Under the pieces are notes generated by a model that was not told the origin of the DNA, searched no databases, and saw only the letters and a list, made by a program, of their open reading frames with translations. This document shows, in pieces, positions 1-8,847 of a stretch of 64,000 nucleotides of DNA; position 1 is the first letter of the stretch; the number at the start of each line of letters is the position of its first letter. This DNA comes from Massilia antarctica (GTDB taxonomy: Bacteria > Pseudomonadota > Gammaproteobacteria > Burkholderiales > Burkholderiaceae_D), in contig NZ_CP065053.1 in NCBI RefSeq assembly GCF_015689335.1, positions 2,232,001 through 2,296,000 of the forward strand, read 5' to 3'. The translations under genes and the position numbers were made by a program.

Positions 1-1086
1 AGCGGCGAAAACATCCGCTTCAGCGACCGCGAACTGCCGCTGCCGGAGTCGAACGATCCGCGCACGCGCACCTGGCACAAGCAATGGACCTTGGCGGAGC
101 TGGGCATGGAGCCGGGCGACGATCTGTATTTTTTCGTTCGCGCGACCGACAATGCCGAGCGAGCGCATACGACCGTCTCGCCCACCTACACCCTGCGCCT
201 CCCCGGTCCGGTGGAAGAGAGCGACGACTCGTCGGCGCAGCCAATGCTGGTCAAGCCCGAGAACCTGCGCAGCCAGCGTCAGATCATCATCGACACCGAG
301 CAGCTGCTGGCTGACCTGAAGGCGACGCCAGGCATGAACCCGGCCACCGTGCGTTCGCGCAGCGAGGCCATTGCCGACGACCAGGCCCAGTTGCGGCGCC
401 GTTACGGCCAGTTCCTCGGTGAGGAGTCGACCCTGTTCGGCGGCGAGGAGCATCACGACAAGGAAGAGAAACACGACGTGGTTGCCGAATTCGGTCACAT
501 GCACGACCAGGCCGAGAACGCGACCCTGTTCGACGAGTCGACCAAGAAGGTCCTGCGGCGCGCCCTGAGCGCCATGTGGGATGCCGAAAAATCCCTGCGC
601 GCGATCACGCCGGCGAGCGCACTCGCGCCCGAACACAAGGCGTTGGAAGCGATCAAGCAGTTGCAGCAGGCCGACCGCATCTACCTGCACAAGACCGCCT
701 TCGTGCCGCCCGCGCTCAAGGAAGAAATCCGCATGACCGGCGACGTCGTGGGTACCAAAAGCTACCGCCGCGAACAGGGCGCCGCGGCCGTGCCGATTCC
801 CGGCGAGGTACGGCGCCTGATCGAAGCGCTCGACGCCGATGGCGCCTTGCCCGCCCTGTGGAGCCGCGACGCGCAGGCGTGGATTCGCGAACGCATCGCG
901 AACGAAGCGCAGCGCCTGGAAGCGCAGCGCGCCGTGCAGGACGTGGCCGACGGCTGCGCAGACTGCCGCCCGGTACTGCGTGCCTGGCTGCGCGGCGCCA
1001 TCGACCGCGCGCCGATCCTGTTGCAGGCCAAGGCCACTCCACAAACCCCCTTTACCCGCGCCCTGCGCGACGGAGCTCCCCGATGA
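1..1086 (+). CDS. C-terminal part of a large unrecognised protein (DUF4175-like), 5' end outside window
   Basis: The frame is open from base 1 and stops at 1084-1086, so only the last 361 residues are visible. The first part (about residues 30-75, with GDDLYFFVRATDNAE and SPTYTLRLPG) resembles the beta-sandwich end of DUF4175-type proteins. It is followed by a charged, helix-rich region (RQIIIDTEQLLAD onward) with many Glu, Lys and His residues. I infer an envelope-associated protein of the kind found near BatA/MoxR-type clusters, but no catalytic motif is visible. The TGA stop overlaps the ATG of the next gene (ATGA), so the two are translationally coupled. Confidence 0.6.
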   Translation, partial: SGENIRFSDRELPLPESNDPRTRTWHKQWTLAELGMEPGDDLYFFVRATDNAERAHTTVSPTYTLRLPGPVEESDDSSAQPMLVKPENLRSQRQIIIDTEQLLADLKATPGMNPATVRSRSEAIADDQAQLRRRYGQFLGEESTLFGGEEHHDKEEKHDVVAEFGHMHDQAENATLFDESTKKVLRRALSAMWDAEKSLRAITPASALAPEHKALEAIKQLQQADRIYLHKTAFVPPALKEEIRMTGDVVGTKSYRREQGAAAVPIPGEVRRLIEALDADGALPALWSRDAQAWIRERIANEAQRLEAQRAVQDVADGCADCRPVLRAWLRGAIDRAPILLQAKATPQTPFTRALRDGAPR

Positions 1087-2612
1087 TCGCTGCCGGCCTG
1101 ATTTTCCTGATGGGGATCGGCAGCGCCGCCGTCTACCTGTGGCGGCGCCAGTGGATCGAGGCGCTGTTGATCGTGGTGGCCGCGGCGGCGCTGGGCGTGA
1201 TCGTCGGCGACTTTCCGATGCCGGCCGGGGTGGCCGGGACGCTGTCGATCGATTCGGAGGCCGAGGCCATCGACCTGAACGAGGCGGCGACCGTGAAGCT
1301 CACCGGCGATGGTTTGAGCGCCGCGCAATGGCACGACCTGCCGGCGCGGCCGCTGTTGTGGGAGACACCAGCTGGCGAGGTGCTGCACCTGGATTTTCCG
1401 CGTGACCTGCCCCTTGGGCGCATGTTCGCGCTGACTGTGCGCCGCAGCCAGGCGTCCAGCTGGCGCCTGCAACTGCTGGCCGAGAACCAGCAGGTGATCG
1501 CCGATGTCGCCGGCAATGGCGCGGCGCTGACGGTGCAGTGGCTGCCTCCGGTGGCCGAGACCTTGGTACTGACTGCGCGCATGCTCGATGGCCGCGGCAA
1601 GGTGGCGGCGCAGGGCCCGGTGCCGTTTTCGGTAGCGGCGCCGGTGCCGCTGCGGGTGATGGGGCGCTTTGGCGCACCCTCGTTCGATGCGCGCGCGCTC
1701 AATGACCTGCTGGTCGACAGCCATGCGGCGCTGGACTGGCAAGTCACCCTGGGCAAGACCGTCACGCGCAGCGAAAGCCCGGCGACGGCGCTCGCGCAGC
1801 CCAATCTGCTGGTGGCCGACGCCGCGCATATCGAGCATCTGGGCGATGGCCCGCGGGCAGCCTTGCTGGCCCAGGTGGCGGCGGGCACGCCGCTGGTGAT
1901 CCTGGCGGCGAACGCGCAGGACAAGCAGCTGTGGGCACGCGCCGTTCAGCTGGAATTGAGGGAGCAGGCGGATGCCCGGCCTTCCGGCACGCCGCTGGCG
2001 CTTGTGTCGGCGCCGCTCAATCCGGGGACGGCGTCAGGTCCGTGGAGTGCGGCGGGGGACAGGATCTGGACGCGGCAGTGGGACAAGGGGCGCATCGTCT
2101 GGCTGGGCGTGGCCGACTGGCACCGCTACGCGATCAGCGAGCCGCAGGCGCTTGCCCTGTGGTGGCAGGGAGTGTTCGATCGCGCCGGCATCGAGCGGCC
2201 GCAGGACGTGGCCTGGCTCGACCCGCACGAGATGCCGCTGCCCGGCCGGCGTCTGGAAGTGTGCGCGCTCGGCGTGCAGGGCGACGTCACCTTCCCCGAA
2301 TTGAAACAGACGCTCGCCTGGCAGCGCCGCCCGGACAAGGCCGACGCTTCCTGCGTGGCGGTATGGCCGCGCAAGGCCGGCTGGCTGGCGATGCACACCG
2401 GGGGCGCGAAGCCGCAGGCCGGCAAGCTGTATGTGTATGACAAGGACGACTGGCCCCTGTGGCAAAAGGCGCAGCGGCGCGACGCCACGGCGCGTTACGC
2501 GGCGCGTACGCCGGCAGCGGCGGCGGCGGGCACGGTGCCGCTGCCGGCATGGCCGTTTGCGCTGCTGTTCGCGGCGGCGATGCTGCTGCTGTGGTGGCGC
2601 GGACGGCGCTAG
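1083..2612 (+). CDS. Membrane protein with N- and C-terminal transmembrane segments
   Basis: A 509-residue protein beginning at the ATG that overlaps the previous stop. Longer upstream extensions of this frame run through the previous gene and are artefacts. Residues 1-55 hold two hydrophobic segments, and the last 25 residues form a third (PAWPFALLFAAAMLLLWW) followed by the basic tail RGRR. The large middle part would be periplasmic. Its stretch around LLVADAAHIEHLGDG and GTPLVILAANAQ resembles the glutamine-amidotransferase-like fold found in membrane proteins of BatA/VWA clusters, without a recognisable catalytic triad. It probably works with the upstream gene. Function unknown. Confidence 0.7.
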   Translation: MIAAGLIFLMGIGSAAVYLWRRQWIEALLIVVAAAALGVIVGDFPMPAGVAGTLSIDSEAEAIDLNEAATVKLTGDGLSAAQWHDLPARPLLWETPAGEVLHLDFPRDLPLGRMFALTVRRSQASSWRLQLLAENQQVIADVAGNGAALTVQWLPPVAETLVLTARMLDGRGKVAAQGPVPFSVAAPVPLRVMGRFGAPSFDARALNDLLVDSHAALDWQVTLGKTVTRSESPATALAQPNLLVADAAHIEHLGDGPRAALLAQVAAGTPLVILAANAQDKQLWARAVQLELREQADARPSGTPLALVSAPLNPGTASGPWSAAGDRIWTRQWDKGRIVWLGVADWHRYAISEPQALALWWQGVFDRAGIERPQDVAWLDPHEMPLPGRRLEVCALGVQGDVTFPELKQTLAWQRRPDKADASCVAVWPRKAGWLAMHTGGAKPQAGKLYVYDKDDWPLWQKAQRRDATARYAARTPAAAAAGTVPLPAWPFALLFAAAMLLLWWRGRR

Positions 2613-2707
2613 CGCCCGGCCGGCGCGGCGGGCGGCTTGGGTTAAGATGCCGGTGCCAGCATCGCAATCCCGCCTTCGCTTTCGTCACCTTGGAGTTCTT
2701 CATTCGT

Positions 2708-3586
2708 ATGGCCGCCCATATCCTGTCCCGGCTGTTTTCCTTGCGTCCAAGCGCAGTCGACGCGCATCTGCTGAGTTTTCACACAAGGCCCGGGCTCACC
2801 GGCTTGTCCCGCTTTGGCGTGGAATTCCTCTACTTCGGCATGAAGGAAGCGCGCGCCTGCCTGTTCGTGGGCCTGTTCTTCGCGGCCGTGTTTTCGGTGC
2901 CGCGCGCGGGCCTGTGGGGAATCCCGCGTTACGACGTGCTGTTGGTCGTCGCTCTCGCCATCCAGGGCTGGATGATGTGGGCCAGGCTGGAAACGCGCGA
3001 TGAACTCAAGGCGATCACCTTGTTTCACGTGATCGGCTTTGCGCTGGAAGTGTTCAAGACCTCGGGCAGCATCCAGTCATGGTCCTACCCGGACTTTGCG
3101 TACACGAAGCTGTTCGGCGTGCCGCTCTTTGTGGGATTCATGTATGCGGCCGTCGGCAGCTACATCATCCAGGCATGGCGCTTGTTCGATTTGCGGGTGA
3201 TCCATCATCCGCCGCACTGGATGGGCGTGGTGATCGCGCTCCTCATCTACGTCAATTTTTTCACGCACCACTACATCGGCGATTATCGCTGGTATGTGGC
3301 GGCGTGCGCGCTCGGGCTGTACGCCAGGTCGACCGTCATCATGCGCCCGCTCGACGTGGAGCGCCGCATGCCCTTGCTGCTGGCCTTTGTGCTGATCGGT
3401 TTTTTCATCTGGCTGGCCGAAAACATCAGCACCTTTTTCGGCATCTGGAAGTACCCCAACCAGCTTGGCGCGTGGTCGATGGTGCATGTCGGGAAGTGGA
3501 GTTCGTGGTCTTTGCTGGTCGTGATGATCTTCACGATCGTCGTCAACCTCAAGCACATCAAGGCGCGCATTCACGTGCCGGCATAG
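2708..3586 (+). CDS. DUF817 family integral membrane protein
   Basis: A 292-residue, very hydrophobic protein with about eight predicted transmembrane segments. The sequence (SWSYPDFAYTKLFGVPLF, FFTHHYIGDYRWY, LAENISTFFGIWKYPNQ) matches what I know of the DUF817 family, whose members have no established function. The ATG at 2708 is chosen because a GGAG lies about 12 bases upstream and the protein then begins MAAHILSRLFSL; the frame is open further upstream but overlaps the previous gene. It is a single gene, convergent with the toxin-antitoxin pair. Confidence 0.8.
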   Translation: MAAHILSRLFSLRPSAVDAHLLSFHTRPGLTGLSRFGVEFLYFGMKEARACLFVGLFFAAVFSVPRAGLWGIPRYDVLLVVALAIQGWMMWARLETRDELKAITLFHVIGFALEVFKTSGSIQSWSYPDFAYTKLFGVPLFVGFMYAAVGSYIIQAWRLFDLRVIHHPPHWMGVVIALLIYVNFFTHHYIGDYRWYVAACALGLYARSTVIMRPLDVERRMPLLLAFVLIGFFIWLAENISTFFGIWKYPNQLGAWSMVHVGKWSSWSLLVVMIFTIVVNLKHIKARIHVPA

Positions 3587-3612
3587 GGGGGACGGCACGA
3601 CGTAGTTCTGGG

Positions 3613-3894
3613 TCAGGCCGCAGGGGGCCATTGGCGCGATGTGCTCACAAGTGCCAAAATCCATAGTGTTTCGCCGTTGATCTCGTACACGATACGATAA
3701 CTTTCGTGAACAATGAACTCAAGCGTGGCGCGAATTTTCCCCGCATGCCCGAGTAGCGGAAACTCCGCCAGCTTGGACGCCGCCTGCGAAAACAGATTAT
3801 CCATGTCGACCGCTGCCGTTACTTTGTCTTTGGCGATGTATTCGAATACCTCCCATCGGTCCTGTTCGGCCTCCGGCGTCCAGTAAACGTTCAC
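3613..3894 (-). CDS. RelE/ParE-type toxin of a type II toxin-antitoxin pair
   Basis: A 93-residue protein with the family layout: an N-terminal strand and helix (YWTPEAEQDRWEVFEYIA), then FPLLGHAGKIRATLEFIVHESYRIVYEI and a final strand ETLWILALVSTSRQWP. The G-R-x(n)-E/H-S-Y-R-I-x-Y-x pattern is typical of the RelE/ParE superfamily, whose members cleave ribosome-bound mRNA or poison gyrase. The sequence does not show which. Its ATG overlaps the stop of the antitoxin gene by four bases, so the antitoxin is made first, the usual order. Confidence 0.85.
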   Translation of the reverse strand: MNVYWTPEAEQDRWEVFEYIAKDKVTAAVDMDNLFSQAASKLAEFPLLGHAGKIRATLEFIVHESYRIVYEINGETLWILALVSTSRQWPPAA

Positions 3895-4175
3895 TTCTCG
3901 GCCACACTAATTAACTCAGCACGGCGGGCGGCGAACCTCGCTTCAACGTCTTCGTTGGAGCGTCCCTTGCCTGCGTTCATGGACTGGCGTGCAACTTCCA
4001 CCTTCAGGTGTAGAAATTCATCATATTCCCGGGCCTCTCGTTGTCGTACGACATATTCACGCATCATTTCCCGAACGATCTGTGATGCCGGTCGATGCAT
4101 TGCCGCTGCTTCGGCCATGAATGCTTCCCTCAACTCGGGCTCCAGCTTCATTGTAAAAACGGCTTCCTTTTGCAT
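3891..4175 (-). CDS. Ribbon-helix-helix antitoxin
   Basis: A 94-residue protein. The N-terminal strand EAVFTMKLEPELREAF and helices ASQIVREMMREYVVRQR form a ribbon-helix-helix DNA-binding domain of the CopG/ParD kind. The acidic, arginine-rich tail (DEFLHLKVEVARQSMNAGKGRSNEDVEARFAARR) is the expected toxin-binding part. It precedes and overlaps the RelE/ParE-type gene. A perfect palindrome just upstream of its start (4200-4214) is a likely operator, so autoregulation is probable. Confidence 0.85.
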   Translation of the reverse strand: MQKEAVFTMKLEPELREAFMAEAAAMHRPASQIVREMMREYVVRQREAREYDEFLHLKVEVARQSMNAGKGRSNEDVEARFAARRAELISVAEK

Positions 4176-4199
4176 TGCCTACCTCGCGAGACTTTTATA

Positions 4200-4214
4200 T
4201 ATACAAAGTGTATA
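4200..4214. promoter_or_regulatory. Candidate operator palindrome for the toxin-antitoxin operon
   Basis: TATACA-AAG-TGTATA, a perfect 6-bp inverted repeat with a 3-base spacer, lies 25 bases upstream of the antitoxin start and inside an AT-rich stretch (TATATA) that could be the -10 region. Position and symmetry fit a ribbon-helix-helix repressor site. Confidence 0.55.
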
Positions 4215-4396
4215 CCTCGTAAGTACTGGTCGCAAGTTCTCCAAGGTGGAAAAACCGCCATATCCTAGGAAAGGGCTCTGTCACTAAACTGTGTTGGTGG
4301 GTTTGTTTCTCGCCTGTCTGATGCCCTGGCAACAACGATGGCGGCGTGCGAACGGCTTGGTACACTAACCTCCTTGCCTCGCATCCTATTGAAGCC

Positions 4397-4930
4397 ATGA
4401 CTACAGTCTCCGATCTTCCGTGCCTCGCTCTCGACAGTTCGAGGTGGGGCGAGCTTGAACACGCATACGGCCACGCATCCGACATCCCGGACCTCCTGCG
4501 GCAGCTCGATTCGCTTCCTTCGGCTGTCGGCGACCAGGAGCCGTGGTTTTCCCTGTGGAGTGCCCTTGCTCATCAAAACGACGTTTACACCGCATCGTTC
4601 GCGGCCGTTCCCCATGTGGTGCGGGCACTGGCAACTGCCCCATTAACCGCTGACTCCACCTACTTCCAGTTTCCTGCCGTCGTAGAAGCCTGGCGACAGG
4701 AGAAACAAGTTCCTATACCCGATGATTTGCAGGTCGCTTATTCTGCAGCGCTCGCGGCACTGCCTGGCTTGGTTGCTCAAGCGTCCGCTCGCGAATGGGA
4801 CGGGGGCTTCCTCGCTTGCGCACTCTCAGCGGTTGCCGCTGCCAAAGGATTTGGCAATGTAGCAGCGGCCGTGCTCGAAATGACCCCTGAGGTTGCTGAT
4901 GAATTCACCGAATGGTTCTTCTCGCGTTGA
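4397..4930 (+). CDS. Unrecognised 177-residue protein, possibly immunity-like
   Basis: Begins MTTVSDLPCLAL at ATG 4397; an upstream ATG at 4346 in the same frame gives a less natural N-terminus. The protein is acidic and helix-rich (WGELEHAYGHASDIPDLLRQLDSL, WFSLWSALAHQNDVYTASFAAVPHVV), with a HEAT-like alternation of helices. Similar W-x-L-x-H-A-Y-G proteins are, as I recall, found as stand-alone immunity-like proteins in other bacteria, but I cannot confirm that here and no toxin gene is adjacent. It has no signal peptide. The gene abuts a decayed transposase, so it may be in a mobile or recombined spot. Confidence 0.6.
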   Translation: MTTVSDLPCLALDSSRWGELEHAYGHASDIPDLLRQLDSLPSAVGDQEPWFSLWSALAHQNDVYTASFAAVPHVVRALATAPLTADSTYFQFPAVVEAWRQEKQVPIPDDLQVAYSAALAALPGLVAQASAREWDGGFLACALSAVAAAKGFGNVAAAVLEMTPEVADEFTEWFFSR

Positions 4931-4944
4931 TAGCCTTGCCTCAG

Positions 4945-5205
4945 TCGGTAGGCCGATAGCGCCAGTACGATGCCCAGCGCCTTCGCGGCGGTCTTGTAAG
5001 CGCTCGGGAGTCCGAAACCAGGACGGTGTCGCGCTTCAGCACGGTCCAAGAGCAGCGCCTGCCGTTGCAGCGCTCGAAGCGAGGGCAGGACCACGACGAA
5101 GCTGTTGCGCGAGCTTCGGGCCACAGCGGTGAGTACGGCAACCTCTTCACGGGAGATGCCCCGTTTGCTCGCCGGCGTACCGCGTTTATTGCGAGCCCGA
5201 CGGGT
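4945..5205 (-). pseudogene. Remnant of an IS1595-family (ISXO2-like) transposase
   Basis: On the minus strand one frame reads RNKRGTPASKRGISREEVAVL, which resembles the catalytic-domain start of ISXO2-like transposases. A second frame continues with VLKRDTVLVSD, the strand that carries a DDE aspartate, and a third resumes YKTAAKALGI. At least two frameshifts separate them, and both the N-terminus and the C-terminus are missing. It is therefore a dead fragment. No terminal repeats were found. The stretch 4931-5304 holds only this remnant and the terminator of the next leftward gene. Confidence 0.6.
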
Positions 5206-5251
5206 CAACACAAGGAAAATCGTTGTACCAACACCGTATGGTGACAGAACC

Positions 5252-5281
5252 AAAAAAAAGCCACGCCGTCGCCGGCGTGGC
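5252..5281 (-). terminator. Rho-independent terminator of the TonB-dependent receptor gene
   Basis: Perfect 8-bp stem GCCACGCC/GGCGTGGC (5260-5267 with 5274-5281), 6-base loop, followed on the minus strand by eight T residues (5252-5259). It sits 24 bases past the receptor stop codon. Confidence 0.9.
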
Positions 5282-5304
5282 CTTGTCATGCAACGTCGTC
5301 CAGC

Positions 5305-7782
5305 TTAGAAAGCCCAGTCAACCTTCGCGTACATCTGGCGGCCGTTGATGCCGATCGGGCAGGTTTCCCAGCAGTGGGTGAAGCCCAGTTGCGGGAACGG
5401 TGCGGCCTTGGTCTTGTCCCACTCGGTCGGGTAGGTGTCGAACAGGTTGTTCACGCCGATCGATGCGCTGATCTTCTTGGTGAACGCATAGCGTAGCGAC
5501 ATGTCGACCAGCCACTTCGATTCCCAGGTCTGGATGTACGGGGCGGTAAAGCCCTGGCCCTGCACGGAGCCATAGTAGTTGGCGCGGGTGTTCACGTTCC
5601 ATGCGCCGGTCGTGTAGTCGGCGGCGATGACGTGCTTCTTGCGCGGCTGGCCGCGCTCGATCAGGGTCACTTGCGCGTCGTCGAACAGCTGGGCGCCGGT
5701 CAGCACGGGCGATTGCGATTTACGCGCCTTGACTTCGGTCTTGCTGAAGCCCATCTGGCCCGACAGCACCAGGGTCGAGCCGCTCCACTTGGTGGTGTGC
5801 TCGGCCACGATGTCCAGGCCGTCCGTGGTGGTGTCGATCGCGTTGGTGAAGAACTGGGCCTGGCCGACCTTGAGCGGATCGAGAATCGACTTGATCGGGC
5901 ACTTGGAAGCCGGCACGCAGTTGCCGGATTCCGGCGCGATATTGCTGGAGAAGACGATGCGGTCGTCGATCTTGATGCGGTACAGATCGGCGGTGACCGA
6001 GAAGTTGGGCATCGGGCGCAGGATCATGCCGATGCTGGCGCTTTTCGAGGTCTCTTCCTTGAGCGGCGAGATGCCGAAGGCGCGCGTGACGGCGCTGCCT
6101 TCGCGCGCGGTCAGGGTTTCGGTCAGCACGCCGGCCGAATTGAGGTTGGTCGACACGGAGCTGTAGAACTTCTGCTGCACGCTCGGCGCACGGAAACCGG
6201 TCGACACGCTGCCGCGCATGCCGAACTGGCGCGTCGGATCGTAGCGCATGCTCAATTTGCCGGTGGTGGTGTTGCCGAAGTCCGAGTACTTTTCAAAGCG
6301 CACCGCGCCGGCGACCAGCAGCTTGTCGGTGATGTTGTGTTCCGCATCGAGATACAGGGCGATGTTGTGGCGGCCCTGATCGACTTCGGTGCCCGGGGTG
6401 TAGCCCGGGAAGCCTTGCGCGCCCGATGCTGCGATGCCGCCGGTCTGGTCGAAGATCTTGATGGCCGGGTTGTTGGTGCGGCCGTACTGGTACGAAACCG
6501 GATCACCCGCTTCGATGGCGTAGTTGTCGCGGCGGTACTCGAAACCGGTCGCCAGCTGCACCGTCTTGTCGCCGAACTTGAGCGGACCGCGGATGTCGGC
6601 GTTGAAGGTGGTCTGGTTGAATTTCAGCTTGCCGGTATCGGCTTCGAGCGGCGATTCGGCGTAGATGCCGCCGGACGGTTTCGGCTCGTACCAGTAGCTG
6701 ACGTTGAGCGAATTACGCTCATGGAAACCGAGTTCGCTGCGGCCGTGGTTCACGCTCACGTCGAACTTCCAGTCGTTGGCCAGTTCGCGCTTGTAGCCGA
6801 CCGCGAACGAGGCGTCTTTCACCGTCGTCAGGATGTTCGGCAGGAAGCCGTTCGGGTACACGGCAGGCACGGTGCGGCCGTCGCCCGGCGAGCGGAAAAA
6901 GCCCGCCGAATCACCGGTGCGCTTGGAGATGCCGCCGAAGGAGTAGATTTCGCTGCTGTCGTCGATCGGCAGCGCGGCATTCCACCACAGGTAAGCATCC
7001 TTGGCCAGGCTGTCGCCGATGCGCTGGGTCACGCGCGGCGGGTCGACCCGCAGCGAATCCGGACCGGCGCGGTTGGTTTCGTTGCGGCGGCGGCCTTCGA
7101 CCGACAGGTTCAGGTAACCGTTCTCGCCCAGCTTGAAGCCGTGGTTCGCGCTGCCGGAAATCAGGTCGCCGTCGCCTTCCGAGGTGGTGCCCACGCTGCT
7201 GCTCAATTGCGTTTCGTTGGTCTGGGTCTTGAGGACGATGTTGATCACGCCGGCGATCGCGTCGGAGCCGTATTGGGCGGCCGCGCCGTCGCGCAGCACT
7301 TCGATGTGGTGGATGGCCGACAGCGGAATGGCGTTGATGTCGGTACCGGCCGAGCCGCGCCCGACGGTTTGCTGCACATTGACCAGCGCCTGCTGGTGGC
7401 GGCGCTTGCCGTTAACGAGCACCAGCAATTGGTCGGGGCCGAGGCCGCGCAGGGTCGCAGGGCGGATGATGTCGGTGCCGTCGCTGATGAACGTCGACGA
7501 GAAGTTAAACGATGGGTCCAGGGTTTGCAGCAGCTTGCCCAGTTCCAGCGGGCCGGCGGTCTGCATGTCCTTGATGTTGATCAGGCCGACCGGCGCGGCG
7601 GTATCGAGCGAGGTCTTGGCGGTCGAGCGCGAACCGAGGATCACGACGGAAGCGGGGGTGTCCTCGCCACTGCGGGCGGCGGGGGCGGTGCCTTGCTGCG
7701 CATAGGTGCTGTTGAGCGCGAGCAGGAGGGCCGATGCGAGCAAGGTGCGTTTGAGGTGAGGGCTGCCTGGGGAATTCGTCAT
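5305..7782 (-). CDS. TonB-dependent outer-membrane receptor
   Basis: An 825-residue receptor, a normal family size, for energised import of an unknown ligand across the outer membrane. From the ATG at 7782 the protein starts MTNSPGSPHLKRTLLASALL, and a signal peptide ends near NSTYA-QQ; an ATG 39 bases upstream would only add a charged leader. The plug domain follows (LLQTLDPSFNF, LRGLGPDQLLVLVNGKRRH, IEVLRDGAAAQYGSDAIAGVINIVLK), then the 22-strand barrel, ending in the expected aromatic residue (KVDWAF). The plug is of the type often seen in Caulobacter and Xanthomonas sugar or peptide receptors, but the ligand cannot be read from the sequence. No TonB or inner-membrane transporter is adjacent. 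Confidence 0.93.
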   Translation of the reverse strand: MTNSPGSPHLKRTLLASALLLALNSTYAQQGTAPAARSGEDTPASVVILGSRSTAKTSLDTAAPVGLINIKDMQTAGPLELGKLLQTLDPSFNFSSTFISDGTDIIRPATLRGLGPDQLLVLVNGKRRHQQALVNVQQTVGRGSAGTDINAIPLSAIHHIEVLRDGAAAQYGSDAIAGVINIVLKTQTNETQLSSSVGTTSEGDGDLISGSANHGFKLGENGYLNLSVEGRRRNETNRAGPDSLRVDPPRVTQRIGDSLAKDAYLWWNAALPIDDSSEIYSFGGISKRTGDSAGFFRSPGDGRTVPAVYPNGFLPNILTTVKDASFAVGYKRELANDWKFDVSVNHGRSELGFHERNSLNVSYWYEPKPSGGIYAESPLEADTGKLKFNQTTFNADIRGPLKFGDKTVQLATGFEYRRDNYAIEAGDPVSYQYGRTNNPAIKIFDQTGGIAASGAQGFPGYTPGTEVDQGRHNIALYLDAEHNITDKLLVAGAVRFEKYSDFGNTTTGKLSMRYDPTRQFGMRGSVSTGFRAPSVQQKFYSSVSTNLNSAGVLTETLTAREGSAVTRAFGISPLKEETSKSASIGMILRPMPNFSVTADLYRIKIDDRIVFSSNIAPESGNCVPASKCPIKSILDPLKVGQAQFFTNAIDTTTDGLDIVAEHTTKWSGSTLVLSGQMGFSKTEVKARKSQSPVLTGAQLFDDAQVTLIERGQPRKKHVIAADYTTGAWNVNTRANYYGSVQGQGFTAPYIQTWESKWLVDMSLRYAFTKKISASIGVNNLFDTYPTEWDKTKAAPFPQLGFTHCWETCPIGINGRQMYAKVDWAF

Positions 7783-7857
7783 GTAGATGTCTCGTTTCTT
7801 TTCATTTTTACGGGAAGTCACTGGTCACACCCGCGTGGGGCCAGCCAATGTGAAACG

Positions 7858-7887
7858 ATACTACCTGACGAGTTTTGACACGTGCAA
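7858..7887 (-). promoter_or_regulatory. Candidate promoter for the TonB-dependent receptor gene
   Basis: On the minus strand TTGCAC, an 18-base spacer and TAGTAT lie about 75 bases upstream of the start codon. The match is moderate and rests on position only. Confidence 0.3.
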
Positions 7888-8027
7888 CGAGTCATGACAG
7901 AGTGTTGTAAATGCGTGCAATGACAGCAATATTGCGTGCCTTGACCCACAAAAGGCTGTAATCTCGACTACGTACCCCGCGCGCGCGCATCACTTATGTG
8001 CTGCGCTTATATGCTTATATCGGCTTG

Positions 8028-8801
8028 CTACTGCTGCTGGTCCTGCATCCAGCCCTTCAAGCCGGCCACCCAGTTCTTGGCGGGCAGGTTCATGCTCTTC
8101 TTGATCGTACCCGCGCGCTCGTACAACACTGAAAAATCGATCGACGGCGCGCGCTTGAACGCCAGCACGACGATGTTCGCGTCGTGCACCTCGGGCAGCC
8201 ACACCACGGCGTCGAATACCAGTTCCATGTTCTGCAGGTTCTTGTCGTAGTTGGAAAAATCGCCGAAGACATTGGTGGTCATGATGCCGTCGTCGGACAG
8301 GCAATCCATGCAGGCCTGGTAGAACTCGGGCGAGTCGAGCACCGGCCCGCGCGCTTCCTCGTCGTACAGGTCCACCTGCAGCACGTCGACCGTGCCGTGG
8401 TTGGCCGCATCGAGCACGAAATCCATCGCATCCATCTGGCGCACGTCGAGGCGCGCATCGTTCGGCGGCAGGCCGAAATGGGCGTGGCAGACGTCGATCA
8501 CGTTGGGATTGAGCTCGGCCACCGTCACCCTCGCCGCGGGAAAGCGCTGATAACTGAATTTGGTGAGCGCCGCGCTGCCCAGGCCCAATTGGACGATGTG
8601 CTTCGGATGGTCTAGGAAGAGCATCCACATCATCATCATCTGCACGTATTCGAGCTCGATGTTATCCGGCTTGGCCAGGCGCATGGCGCCCTGCACCCAC
8701 GAGGTACCCAGGTGCAGGAAGCGCACGCCCTTGAATTCGGTGATGGTGGCCGGCGGGTGGCCGGGTGCGTTGAAGCGGGTGGAAGCAGGGGTGTCGGACA
8801 T
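8028..8801 (-). CDS. Spermidine-synthase-like (SpeE-fold) protein
   Basis: A 257-residue protein with the Rossmann methyltransferase-like fold of polyamine aminopropyltransferases: HIVQLGLGSAALTKF is the glycine-rich nucleotide loop, VTVAELNPNVIDVCHAHF carries the acidic residue for the adenosyl group, and VDVLQVDLYDEEA matches the D-x-x-D region. It lacks the N-terminal beta-domain of true spermidine synthases and the full catalytic motif is not canonical, so the substrate is uncertain. The start is 46 bases downstream of the sensor kinase stop, so it may be the last gene of that operon or have its own promoter. Confidence 0.7.
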   Translation of the reverse strand: MSDTPASTRFNAPGHPPATITEFKGVRFLHLGTSWVQGAMRLAKPDNIELEYVQMMMMWMLFLDHPKHIVQLGLGSAALTKFSYQRFPAARVTVAELNPNVIDVCHAHFGLPPNDARLDVRQMDAMDFVLDAANHGTVDVLQVDLYDEEARGPVLDSPEFYQACMDCLSDDGIMTTNVFGDFSNYDKNLQNMELVFDAVVWLPEVHDANIVVLAFKRAPSIDFSVLYERAGTIKKSMNLPAKNWVAGLKGWMQDQQQ

Positions 8802-8847
8802 CGCAGGCGGGGGAGGAAATGGAACCCGATCTTACCATTTCGCCCGC

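Noticed and set aside
5632..7878. 748-residue open frame on the plus strand opposite the TonB-dependent receptor
   Set aside because: It is antisense to a protein with clear plug and barrel motifs and has repetitive Val/Gly/Arg composition, a typical shadow in high-GC DNA.
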